Below, one piece after another: positions 10,355 to 19,181 of a DNA stretch of 64,000 nucleotides. The notes beneath the pieces were generated by a model that saw only the letters and a program-made list of their open reading frames with translations, was not told where the DNA came from and did not search any database. Source of the DNA: Halioglobus sp. (GTDB taxonomy: Bacteria; Pseudomonadota; Gammaproteobacteria; Pseudomonadales; Halieaceae); assembly GCA_029246385.1 (NCBI GenBank), contig JAQWNG010000008.1, positions 156,610 to 220,609 on the forward strand. The letters run 5' to 3'. Position numbers and translations under genes: made by a program. The first letter of the stretch is position 1, and the number at the start of each line of letters is the position of its first letter.

Positions 10355-11485
10355 TTAACGAGAAAAAAAATCGCGTATCGAAAAAATGACTCTGTCAATA
10401 TCAGCGTTGCTTAACCTTGGATGCAAGGGGATACAAAGTGCTTCCTGATTCAGTATTTCTGAGTTTTCAAGGTGTTTTTCAGTTTGCCCATAAAGCTCAT
10501 TCAAATGCAGTGGATGGTATCTTAACGTTGTATAGATATTTTCCGCGAGAAGTGCGTGCGCTAACTCGTCCCGTCGCTTGACACGAATACAAAACGTGAA
10601 GTAACTATGCTGATCATCGATAGAGGCATCCTGCGGCATTGTCAACTCAGGAATAGCTTCAAGCCCCTCTTGGTACAAGTTCCAGATAGCCTTTCTCCTA
10701 GCCTGCAGTTCATTAAGTCGTGTCAGCTGCGCAATCCCAATCGCTGCGGCAATATTTGTTGGCAGCATCTTAATGAATGGCTCATTAATCGTATACTCCC
10801 ACCACCGCCGAGGCGTCCCTACTGAAGATGTAGCCACTTCAAAGCCTGACTTTCCGACGCCGCAATACCGCAGTTGCTTTGCTCGATCAATCATCGTTTG
10901 GTCCCGGGCCGTGATCCCACCTCCTTCACCCGTCGTAAGGTTTTTTATGGCATCGAAACTATAGATCCCAACATCGCCAATTCCGCCGCATGGCCGGCCC
11001 TTTGAAAACGAGTCAACGGCATGTGCCGCGTCCTCAATCACAGGTAAGCCTAAATCTAAAATAGGGTCAATGTCGACAGGCAACCCCGCGTAGTGTATGA
11101 CCATAATCGCTGCCGTACGCGGCGACAGGCAGGCTTCTACGTGTTCTCTACGGACGTTCATAGTAAGAGCATCAACATCACAAAAGACCGGCTTTAGGTT
11201 CGCCATCAAAATCGCTTGAGCACAAGACACCCACGTAAAGGAAGGAACGATGACCTCGCTTCCCGGAGGCAGATCCAAGAGATGCGCAGCCAGATACAGG
11301 GCATTCGAACCACTGTCCACCATCGCAAACGATGATAGCCCCAAGCGATTCATAAGAGAGTCCTCAAACTCTTGGACCTGCTTGCCAAAACCGGGCCATT
11401 GCGATTGCATACAGTCAACCACTGCGCCAATTTCCAAGTCGCCAAGATCTGAACCAAATACGGATATAAGCTCTTTCCTTTTCAA
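10355..11485 (-). CDS. DegT/DnrJ/EryC1/StrS aminotransferase
   Basis: VIVPSFTWVSCAQAILMANLKPVFCDVD ... IEDAAHAV ... YSFDAIKNLTTGEGG (PLP lysine). Confidence 0.95.
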   Translation of the reverse strand: MKRKELISVFGSDLGDLEIGAVVDCMQSQWPGFGKQVQEFEDSLMNRLGLSSFAMVDSGSNALYLAAHLLDLPPGSEVIVPSFTWVSCAQAILMANLKPVFCDVDALTMNVRREHVEACLSPRTAAIMVIHYAGLPVDIDPILDLGLPVIEDAAHAVDSFSKGRPCGGIGDVGIYSFDAIKNLTTGEGGGITARDQTMIDRAKQLRYCGVGKSGFEVATSSVGTPRRWWEYTINEPFIKMLPTNIAAAIGIAQLTRLNELQARRKAIWNLYQEGLEAIPELTMPQDASIDDQHSYFTFCIRVKRRDELAHALLAENIYTTLRYHPLHLNELYGQTEKHLENSEILNQEALCIPLHPRLSNADIDRVIFSIRDFFSR

Positions 11486-11982
11486 GAAGAAGGCCGTCCA
11501 ACTTGGTGGTGCATTATGATTCTGCCATCACGAGCACAGACCACTTCAAAACCGTTTTTAAAGTACCATGAGATAGCTGAGTTTCCGACAACAGCATGAC
11601 ATTCTATCGAAATTGACCGCACACCCTGGGCAAACTTAATTATCATATTTAAGGCAAGCGACATAAAGCCTGCAGATTTGATCGAACTGACACCTCTTAT
11701 AACGTTATATACATCCCAAATTCCGCCCCGAAGCCGAATACCGATACACCCAATTGCCTGGTCGCCCAGCATAACCATAAACATGAAATCCTCAGACCGA
11801 AGCAGATAATCGCTAAACCAATCTCTCTGCGCTTTATCAGAAATTACTTGTTGGTAGAAGAAACTGGCTGCGTGACGATTCTTCCACCTTCTAAGTGAGC
11901 CTTGATGGCAAAGCTCGGCAGTTTGTACCCAGGGTTTGCTGAGATCTTTCTCGTTACCTAGCACAATTTTTTGGGCGCTCAT
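11482..11982 (-). CDS. GNAT-family N-acetyltransferase
   Basis: MVMLGDQAIGCIGIRL ... ISIECHAVVGNSAISWYFKNGFEVVC. Confidence 0.75.
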   Translation of the reverse strand: MSAQKIVLGNEKDLSKPWVQTAELCHQGSLRRWKNRHAASFFYQQVISDKAQRDWFSDYLLRSEDFMFMVMLGDQAIGCIGIRLRGGIWDVYNVIRGVSSIKSAGFMSLALNMIIKFAQGVRSISIECHAVVGNSAISWYFKNGFEVVCARDGRIIMHHQVGRPSS

Positions 11983-12800
11983 TTCAGCGGTATTGGTTGC
12001 AATGGAAAGAAGTCAACTCTCTGGGCCTCGTCATAGTCCGGATAATCATAGATATTAAGAAGACTAAGGTGTCGATGCCTAATTTTAGGCGTTATGGCAG
12101 CATGTAGGCTCCGTGCTTTGACCATATCAGCCAAAACCATGTCAACCTGAAACCCGATTTTCTTCATGACATCGGTTCTCAACATCATAAGACGCCCGGG
12201 GGGCGAGCGAATTGGGAACGGAGGTTCCGTCAACAAGTAGTCTTGACTCATATCGATGGAACTCGTGCTTTCCATAAATTTTCGCTCAGGGCTTTTACTC
12301 TTAGCCAAGAAGTCCGCCTTGCCCGCATCGCCATCAGTAAGACGCAGCGCGACTTTATCCGAAACAAAGTCAGAATGTTCTATCAAACTTCCCAGCATTC
12401 CAATCTGCGTATTTTTTTCCATAATACGGCGCATTTCGGACAACCAACAGCCGCTCACTGATTCGATGACACAGTCACTTTCAATATATGCATGCAGCGG
12501 CCCAAGATCAGTCAACCGGTCACAATATGCTTGAGCAATATTATCAACACTATTGGTTTTGAAGCGGACAACCTCGCTGAACATCCCTCGACGCTCGAAC
12601 CCCGCTATGACATCATCGATTAAGGGGTCTGTATGCGCATTATCCAACAGGACAAAACGCACTGCTGATCGAGTCTGTCTATATAAGGCGTCTAGACATG
12701 CCCATAAATAAATTGGACGGCCCCAAGAGACAATGAACACGGTAACTGGCTCAACATGCGGATCAGTTACGATCTCTCTACATTGGCGATCTGCTTTCAC
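11979..12800 (-). CDS. GT2-like glycosyltransferase
   Basis: VTVFIVSWGRPIYLWACLDALYRQTRSAVRFVLLDNAHTD ... YIESDCVIE. Confidence 0.7.
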   Translation of the reverse strand: MKADRQCREIVTDPHVEPVTVFIVSWGRPIYLWACLDALYRQTRSAVRFVLLDNAHTDPLIDDVIAGFERRGMFSEVVRFKTNSVDNIAQAYCDRLTDLGPLHAYIESDCVIESVSGCWLSEMRRIMEKNTQIGMLGSLIEHSDFVSDKVALRLTDGDAGKADFLAKSKSPERKFMESTSSIDMSQDYLLTEPPFPIRSPPGRLMMLRTDVMKKIGFQVDMVLADMVKARSLHAAITPKIRHRHLSLLNIYDYPDYDEAQRVDFFPLQPIPLK

Positions 12801-14416
12801 TGGCCGTATTCCATTTGACTATTTTCTAACTGATACCGCATTTCCTCTGTGCTGCTATTTGACCTAGGCACCAAAAGTGCAAGGTCAGTTTGCACTCCCA
12901 AAAACTCGCTAATCCTTAGGAAAACATCTGGCTCTCCTAGGCGTCCGTAGAAAAAATGATTGGGCATGTCCTTAAAATAATTACGAATAGCCGCGATATG
13001 TTGTTGATACGTCCGAATATAATGCTCGCGATGTTCTATTATCGACAACAGTCCGGCTGCGGACGCTTGCAAATCCGCATTGCCAGCAAGGACCTGACCA
13101 AGTTCTTCCTCCCGACGATATATCCGTGCGTGTATATCAGAAGCCCCGGGATTTCGCCCCCGGCTGTGATGGCAAAGCGATTGGAACCATTCCTCAGGCT
13201 GCCGCTCCAAAAGGATAAACTTTGCAGTAGGATATCGCAGGTGAATTGCCTTATAGAAATTGGGGCACCACCATGGATCATCTTCAAAGATTTCAGTATC
13301 AATAAATTCTGCACTGCTGAAAATTGCATCGAAATCACCAGCGAGCCACTTCCGACTCCATTCTAATCTAACAGACGTAGGCGAACCGGATCGGTGCAAA
13401 CCATGTGCCTCTAACCAGTCTCCCACTGACGTTGTGCCACTTCGCTGCATGGATAAACAGAATACCTTACTGTTTCGTTGATTCTTCAATTTGATACGCT
13501 CGGCACTTTGGTGCTTCAGGCCCCGTATATGCTCTTGGGACACCTGCACCACAGGTGACGAATATTCTCTGCTTTCTTCGCTCATCCAGGCCGCTGGATA
13601 ACCACCAAAGACTGCTTGCAACGCACTTATCTCTGAGCGATAAGCAGCTTTCAACCTACCGCTCAAATCAGAAGACACTGGCTCTTTCTTTTCAGTTTGA
13701 TGTATTGGAGTTTGTGCAATTACAGGGTCAATCGTCAAGGCAGGCAATCCCAGAAACGCATATATCGACTCCAAAACAGAGACCGGCTCTCGAACAATGC
13801 CATCAAAAAAAACGAGAAGCATGTTTTCTGGCGGAAAAACTTCGCAAAAGCGAAGAATAGCTTTAGAATATTCACCTCGAGGACGACCAATAAATTCGTC
13901 AAAAAGCTGCATCGCGGCTGCGTCACCCACGGCCAGAGAGCCAGCCGCTATTTTCATTCGACATTGGGAGAAAAATCGTTCAACGGGTTCTCTCAGAAGA
14001 AAAATCAATTTGGCATCGGGTGAAACTCGATGCATATGCTCGATCTGCGCCTTATTGCACAGCATATAACGAGGAGTGATGTCGCCAGCCACAGTCTCAG
14101 TTGGAGCGAACGCAAATAGTGATCGATACCAGTTATCGCTAAGGTCCGAAGAATTGTGAAGAGCCCACCACGCCGCACTCACAATGTCGCCAGTTTGCAG
14201 TGATCGCGCCTGTTCTGCGCGCCAAATCTCATTTTCTGTTCGATCTATTGCTGCCTCAGATAGGATGGGCGAGCCACCCAGTCGATTATCAAAATAGTGC
14301 ATCTCAGATTTCGGTGGCATCCAAATCTGCGGGTGCTGCCGAAGATTGTAACGCAGCCAACCAGTACCCGCCTTTTGGGCACCAATACAGAAAAACTCCG
14401 GACTTCTCAGATTCAT
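12797..14416 (-). CDS. Tandem two-domain sulfotransferase
   Basis: N-domain FFCIGAQKAGTGWLRYNLRQHPQIWMPPKSEMHYFDN ... IFLLREPVERFFSQ; C-domain KVFCLSMQRSGTTSVGDWLEAHGL ... FILLERQPEEWFQSL. Confidence 0.85.
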   Translation of the reverse strand: MNLRSPEFFCIGAQKAGTGWLRYNLRQHPQIWMPPKSEMHYFDNRLGGSPILSEAAIDRTENEIWRAEQARSLQTGDIVSAAWWALHNSSDLSDNWYRSLFAFAPTETVAGDITPRYMLCNKAQIEHMHRVSPDAKLIFLLREPVERFFSQCRMKIAAGSLAVGDAAAMQLFDEFIGRPRGEYSKAILRFCEVFPPENMLLVFFDGIVREPVSVLESIYAFLGLPALTIDPVIAQTPIHQTEKKEPVSSDLSGRLKAAYRSEISALQAVFGGYPAAWMSEESREYSSPVVQVSQEHIRGLKHQSAERIKLKNQRNSKVFCLSMQRSGTTSVGDWLEAHGLHRSGSPTSVRLEWSRKWLAGDFDAIFSSAEFIDTEIFEDDPWWCPNFYKAIHLRYPTAKFILLERQPEEWFQSLCHHSRGRNPGASDIHARIYRREEELGQVLAGNADLQASAAGLLSIIEHREHYIRTYQQHIAAIRNYFKDMPNHFFYGRLGEPDVFLRISEFLGVQTDLALLVPRSNSSTEEMRYQLENSQMEYGQ

Positions 14417-14760
14417 AAGATAAGGAACCTCTTAGTGACTCGACGTTTCAATACGAAAAACTGCGCAGCTGCTAGTTTAGACGCCGCTTTCGAAACCCAG
14501 GACGCAACATCCATGACCTCTTTAGACTAATCGTACTACGAAAATCAATTACAACTAAAGCGGATAGTGAAGCTATACGCCGAGAAAAATGATACCAAGC
14601 GAAAAGCGAGAAATTTTTGTCAGAAATTATTATCCGCATATACCACCCTCGACAACTTGCTGTGACGATACTGTGCAGTGGATCCAGCACGTCGAGCCAG
14701 TGGAAGACATAATTCCAGTGGAAAATTCGCTGGACACTATTCCTTAACGACAACAAAGGT

Positions 14761-15066
14761 CTAGAACCGCTCGCCTCCGCACTGCCAGCAAGTATCAAAC
14801 GTTGCCGGACTGTAAGTAGTGCATTGAGCGCACTGCCAGTCTTGACCTTCAACGGCTCGATGTGATGTCTCAACGATCGAGACCGCTCTCACAAAGTCAG
14901 TGTCATACACAACCCAGACCTCTGGCCATGCATTAATAGGCGCTAATTCTCCCATAGCACCGGATGCATATTCGTTACGCAATACGCATTCAATCTCTGC
15001 CTGCTCTATAGGACTATAGGCCTGCACTAGAATCGCAATGTTGGGATGAGTGTACACAAGCTTCAC
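14761..15066 (-). CDS. DUF2007-like protein with C-terminal zinc ribbon
   Basis: VKLVYTHPNIAILVQAYSPIEQAEIECVLRNEYASGAMGELA ... CAQC-x10-CWQCG; GTG start inferred, the ATG ORF extends to 15123. Confidence 0.7.
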   Translation of the reverse strand: MKLVYTHPNIAILVQAYSPIEQAEIECVLRNEYASGAMGELAPINAWPEVWVVYDTDFVRAVSIVETSHRAVEGQDWQCAQCTTYSPATFDTCWQCGGERF

Positions 15067-15197
15067 GCGAACCGCCCTTCTAATGTTTATCAGTGGCCCT
15101 TCCGCTACAAGGGCACATTTCAACGAGCATCAGATCACCGCTATGAACAGCTCGCATGCAAAACCTCGGAAGCCATACTGACACAAGCACATTGTCC

Positions 15198-15752
15198 TTA
15201 CGGCGGACTTAACAGCTTGTAAGAAACTGGATTTTCGGGGCATTCACTAAGGCCGCATTCTATAAAAGCAGAGAGAGCGTTACCCAACGTTACCAGCAAC
15301 GCAATGCCAATGGCTAACTTGCAGAACCACTGTTGATACTTGAAGGACACATACGAACCCTTAGAGTACTGAATACTAAACGCACTGATCACGCCCGTAC
15401 CAAGTATCACCAATGAAAAGACAACAAATGACCATGTATAGTAGTGATAACCAAGAAAGGGGGCCCCATACGGCGGGGTGCCAGGAATGATATGCAGCAA
15501 TACTTGCCGCATGGCAATGGCTGCGCCTAGGAAAGCGCTAATGAGGATTAAAGAATAGTGTAGCGGCTTCGCTCCATAAACAACATTGAGCAATAAACCA
15601 TAAAGCACTGCGACCAGCGCGACCCGCTGCAGCAGGCAAAGTGGGCATGGAAGGTCGCCGCCGACAAATTGTCCATAAAAGGCGTTACACAGCACCGCAC
15701 TGACGAGGATTAATCCAATGGCGTTGAGTAGCCGGAATTTATCAATATGCAT
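15198..15752 (-). CDS. Disulfide bond formation protein B (DsbB-like)
   Basis: Four-TM profile and LPCPLCLLQRVALVAVLYGLLLN CxxC motif. Confidence 0.85.
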   Translation of the reverse strand: MHIDKFRLLNAIGLILVSAVLCNAFYGQFVGGDLPCPLCLLQRVALVAVLYGLLLNVVYGAKPLHYSLILISAFLGAAIAMRQVLLHIIPGTPPYGAPFLGYHYYTWSFVVFSLVILGTGVISAFSIQYSKGSYVSFKYQQWFCKLAIGIALLVTLGNALSAFIECGLSECPENPVSYKLLSPP

Positions 15753-15766
15753 AAAGATCGACTCCG

Positions 15767-15922
15767 CTAGAGCAATATATCCAGAGTATCAGTCGCGTGA
15801 TAACTGAACCAATAAACGGTCAAAATAAGCGCAACACTAAAAGTGGTCAGTGAAAATATTCGCTGATTGACTATGGTGGATATCATGGCGATCAGATATA
15901 AAGAAAATAATAAACTTATCAT
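15767..15922 (-). CDS. Small membrane protein, 51 aa (possible DUF5993-like)
   Basis: Manual translation MISLLFSLYLIAMISTIVNQRIFSLTTFSVALILTVYWFSYHATDTLDILL*; two hydrophobic segments; 14 nt upstream of the dsbB-like gene, same strand; below ORF-track cutoff. Confidence 0.6.
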   Translation of the reverse strand: MISLLFSLYLIAMISTIVNQRIFSLTTFSVALILTVYWFSYHATDTLDILL

Positions 15923-16131
15923 GCTGCAATCCCTGCGATTCATATCGGTTGACCGAAATTCTAGATGATCGAATATAGATCAACGCCGCGTGCTCTGCTA
16001 GTGTTGTTAGAATAATAACCTCTTAACTCATCATAGGTGACACGGCGAATCCTCCATGCTCTGCTACTCTGTTGCTCTTTGCCCAACCTACTGCAGGTCG
16101 ACACGAATGTGGAAGCGAATTCTTATTGCAA

Positions 16132-16365
16132 TTAGCGCATCGTCGCTAACGCTAGAAATACGATTGGTGCAAGCATTAAGATGAATAGTGAAGCCAGCTC
16201 TACAATTCGCGTCATCGATGGCACCTTCATTTGTCTGATTATCAGTCTGAACAAAGAGAAGATAGCACCCTTATCTGCCGTTACCAGCTCATCAATGACC
16301 GAAGTTTTCTCACGACACTGGGCGACACTGAAGGCGTAAGGCAATGAATCTCGGTTGTCCCCCAT
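16132..16365 (-). CDS. Possible small single-TM protein
   Basis: 77-aa ORF ending MTRIVELASLFILMLAPIVFLALATMR; no recognised family. Confidence 0.25.
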   Translation of the reverse strand: MGDNRDSLPYAFSVAQCREKTSVIDELVTADKGAIFSLFRLIIRQMKVPSMTRIVELASLFILMLAPIVFLALATMR

Positions 16366-16391
16366 AACCCACTAAAAGGAACTGCATCAAT

Positions 16392-17402
16392 ATGAAGCGG
16401 CATAACCAACATATTTTATTTTCGGCACGCCCCCAAGGTGAAATCGAGCCGGCGAATTTTAAGGTAGTAGATGTGCCCATGCCGACCCTAGACACCGGAG
16501 AGGTCTTGGTGGAGGTGCGCTATCTCGCAGTGGAACCCGCGATGAAGGGTTGGATGGAGGCGAGAGCAGACTATATCGCCCCGCTGCAGATCGGCGATGT
16601 GATGCGCGGCCAGGGTGCGGGTGTTGTTCTAAAATCCGACAACCCTAAATTTCCTGCAGGAATAATGGTGTCCGGCCCTCTTGGCTGGCGACGCTATGTC
16701 GCCACTGACGGCCGTTCAATTCCGCTGCGAGAAATACCTCAATCTGCATCACTTCCCGCCGCGCTGAACGTACTTGGCATCACTGGCATGACCGCATATT
16801 TTGGAATGTTGGATATCGGTAAACCGCAAGCGGGCAGCACTGTGTTGGTTTCAGGCGCTGGCGGCGCAACCGGATCAGTGGCCGGACAACTGGCTAGAAT
16901 TGCCGGCGCACGCGTCATAGGTATCGCTGGCGGCAAAGAAAAATGTGATTGGCTTGTATCTGGCCTGGGATTTGATGCCGCTATCGACTATAAATCTGAA
17001 GATACGACGCAGCGAGTGTTAGAGTTATGTCCCGATGGGCTAGATGTTTATTTTGATAATGTGGGTGGCGATATTCTCGACGTTGCGCTCAACAATCTTG
17101 CCGATCGAGCACGCGTGGTACTGTGCGGTGGAATCTCCCGCTACAACGTCTCAGGGACTGTCCCCGGCCCTGTGAATTACTTTAACTTAGTCTATCGCCG
17201 GGCCCGCATGGAGGGTTTTATTGTCCTAGACTATGCTAAGCGATTCCCGGAGGCCATCGAGGTACTCCTGCAGCATTTGGACAGTGGTGAATTACGTCAT
17301 CGAGAGACTGTTCTGCACGGCTTTGAGCAATTGCCACAAGCACTGATGAACCTATTTAGCGGCGGCAACATTGGCAAGCAGTTAGTCGCAATAAATACCT
17401 AA
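16392..17402 (+). CDS. NADP-dependent oxidoreductase, MDR family (CurA-like)
   Basis: VEVRYLAVEPAMKGWM ... VLVSGAGGATGSVAGQLARIAGARVIGIAGG ... DVYFDNVGGDILD. Confidence 0.9.
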   Translation: MKRHNQHILFSARPQGEIEPANFKVVDVPMPTLDTGEVLVEVRYLAVEPAMKGWMEARADYIAPLQIGDVMRGQGAGVVLKSDNPKFPAGIMVSGPLGWRRYVATDGRSIPLREIPQSASLPAALNVLGITGMTAYFGMLDIGKPQAGSTVLVSGAGGATGSVAGQLARIAGARVIGIAGGKEKCDWLVSGLGFDAAIDYKSEDTTQRVLELCPDGLDVYFDNVGGDILDVALNNLADRARVVLCGGISRYNVSGTVPGPVNYFNLVYRRARMEGFIVLDYAKRFPEAIEVLLQHLDSGELRHRETVLHGFEQLPQALMNLFSGGNIGKQLVAINT

Positions 17403-17706
17403 GACTCGGACTCTGAATACGACTCAACCATAGCAAGTATAAGTCATCGCGCATAATCAGACGGGGTATTAGTTGCGGAAACGTCCACATACCTTACCCA
17501 CAATCACACTTCAAACTCCTCCATACACTGATCCAACCTTGCGTGTTCTAGCGTGCCATTGTCAATACGAGACGCGGAAGGCAGAGTAAGGTCTAGCTCA
17601 ATCAACCACCCATCAATTCGGCCGCTTTATCCCCTATATGCCTCCGTGTATAATGAAACGTCGATAATGTACGTAGTCTGCACAGGGATAATTCGAAGCG
17701 AAGGAG

Positions 17707-19167
17707 ATGGAAGAAATGCAGCAGTTATCCGGACAGGACGCCATGTTCCTGCACGCCGAACTGGACGGCCTGCCGCAACACATAGGCTTAGTCAACATCT
17801 ATGATCAATCCACGGCACCAAACAGCAAAGTTCGTTTCAAACAGATATTGGATATGTTGGAAAGCCGAGCGCATCTGTCGCCTATTTTTCGTCGTAAACT
17901 AGCATTCGTACCGTATAACCTCGGCCGGCCTTACTGGGTAGAAGATCCAGACTTTGACATGGAATACCATGTGCGCCATATCGCTCTTCCTAAGCCGGGC
18001 GACTGGCGGCAGCTGTGTATTTTAGCTGCCCGCATTCACTCCCAACCGCTGAGGCGGGACAAGCCAATGTGGGAAATCTATGTTATCGAGGGACTCAATA
18101 ACATTAAAGGTTATCCTCAGGAGTGCTTTGCCCTTTTAATGAAAGTACACCACTGCGCTATGGATGGCGCCACTGGCACTCAATTCATGAATATCGTGCA
18201 CGATCTCACACCTGAAACTAGAGACGTAGGTGCAGCGCCTCCGTGGATTGTGGAAAGACTCCCCGCTCCGAAAATGCTAGGGCGTGCCTATATGGACGCC
18301 TGGCGCAAACCCGGCCAAGTGTTTGACATGTTAAAAGAAACCATACCGACACTCCGCCGCCTGCGCGCGGGCAGGCAAGAAAACCATTTTCACAATCTTG
18401 AGGACAAACCAAAGACCCGCTTTCAGGGCAGGATTTCGCGACACCGCGTGGTTGGGGCAAGCAAGTTTGATTTCGAAGTGGTGCGCGCCATAAAAAATAC
18501 GCATCCGGGCGCCACCATCAATGATGTCATGGTAACCATCGTCGCTGGCGCCATGCGTCGATATCTTGAAAGCAAAGATGAACTCCCCACCCAAACCTTA
18601 GTGACCGGCTGTCCCATAGATGTGCGTTCTGCAGAGGAACGCGCCGCCGGCGGCAACATGGTGGGATTTATGAATGTGGCCTTGCGCACGGATATTGCCG
18701 ATCCCAGCGCTAGACTAGGCGCAGTGCATGATGAGGCGCTATCTGCAAAAGCCTATGCCGAGGCACTTGGGCCACGCTTTGCTGTCGACCTGACAGACGT
18801 CATGCCCGGGAATGTGCTGTCACTCGCCATCCGCACAGCCAGTGCAACCGGCTTGGTCGAGGCCAACACTGTGTTCAACACCATCGTTACCAATGTACCG
18901 GGGCCCCCAATGCAACTCTACATGTGTGGAGCGGCGTTGATCGACTCCATCAGCCTAGGCCCTCTGTTACCGAACGTGGGGCTGTTCCACATCGTTTACA
19001 GTTCCGTGCAGGATAAAAAGGGCATCATCAGCATCTCGTTTACCGCATGTCGCGACATGTTGCCAGATCCCGCTTTTTACGCGAGCTGCTTGAAATTATC
19101 ATTCGAAGACTTACGCAAAAGCACACTGCCGAATCAGGCGAAACGCAAGAAACCTAAGGGCAAATAA
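17707..19167 (+). CDS. Wax ester synthase/diacylglycerol acyltransferase (WS/DGAT)
   Basis: MKVHHCAMDGATG active-site HHxxxDG; NDVMVTIVAGAMRRYL; NTIVTNVPGPPMQLYM. Confidence 0.95.
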   Translation: MEEMQQLSGQDAMFLHAELDGLPQHIGLVNIYDQSTAPNSKVRFKQILDMLESRAHLSPIFRRKLAFVPYNLGRPYWVEDPDFDMEYHVRHIALPKPGDWRQLCILAARIHSQPLRRDKPMWEIYVIEGLNNIKGYPQECFALLMKVHHCAMDGATGTQFMNIVHDLTPETRDVGAAPPWIVERLPAPKMLGRAYMDAWRKPGQVFDMLKETIPTLRRLRAGRQENHFHNLEDKPKTRFQGRISRHRVVGASKFDFEVVRAIKNTHPGATINDVMVTIVAGAMRRYLESKDELPTQTLVTGCPIDVRSAEERAAGGNMVGFMNVALRTDIADPSARLGAVHDEALSAKAYAEALGPRFAVDLTDVMPGNVLSLAIRTASATGLVEANTVFNTIVTNVPGPPMQLYMCGAALIDSISLGPLLPNVGLFHIVYSSVQDKKGIISISFTACRDMLPDPAFYASCLKLSFEDLRKSTLPNQAKRKKPKGK

Positions 19168-19181
19168 GGTGCGCACACATC

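Noticed and set aside
10042-10398. 118-aa minus ORF overlapping the end of the DegT gene, considered as a transposase remnant
   Set aside because: Arg/Ser-rich without a DDE or helix-turn-helix signature I can recognise; no flanking inverted repeats or target duplications seen.
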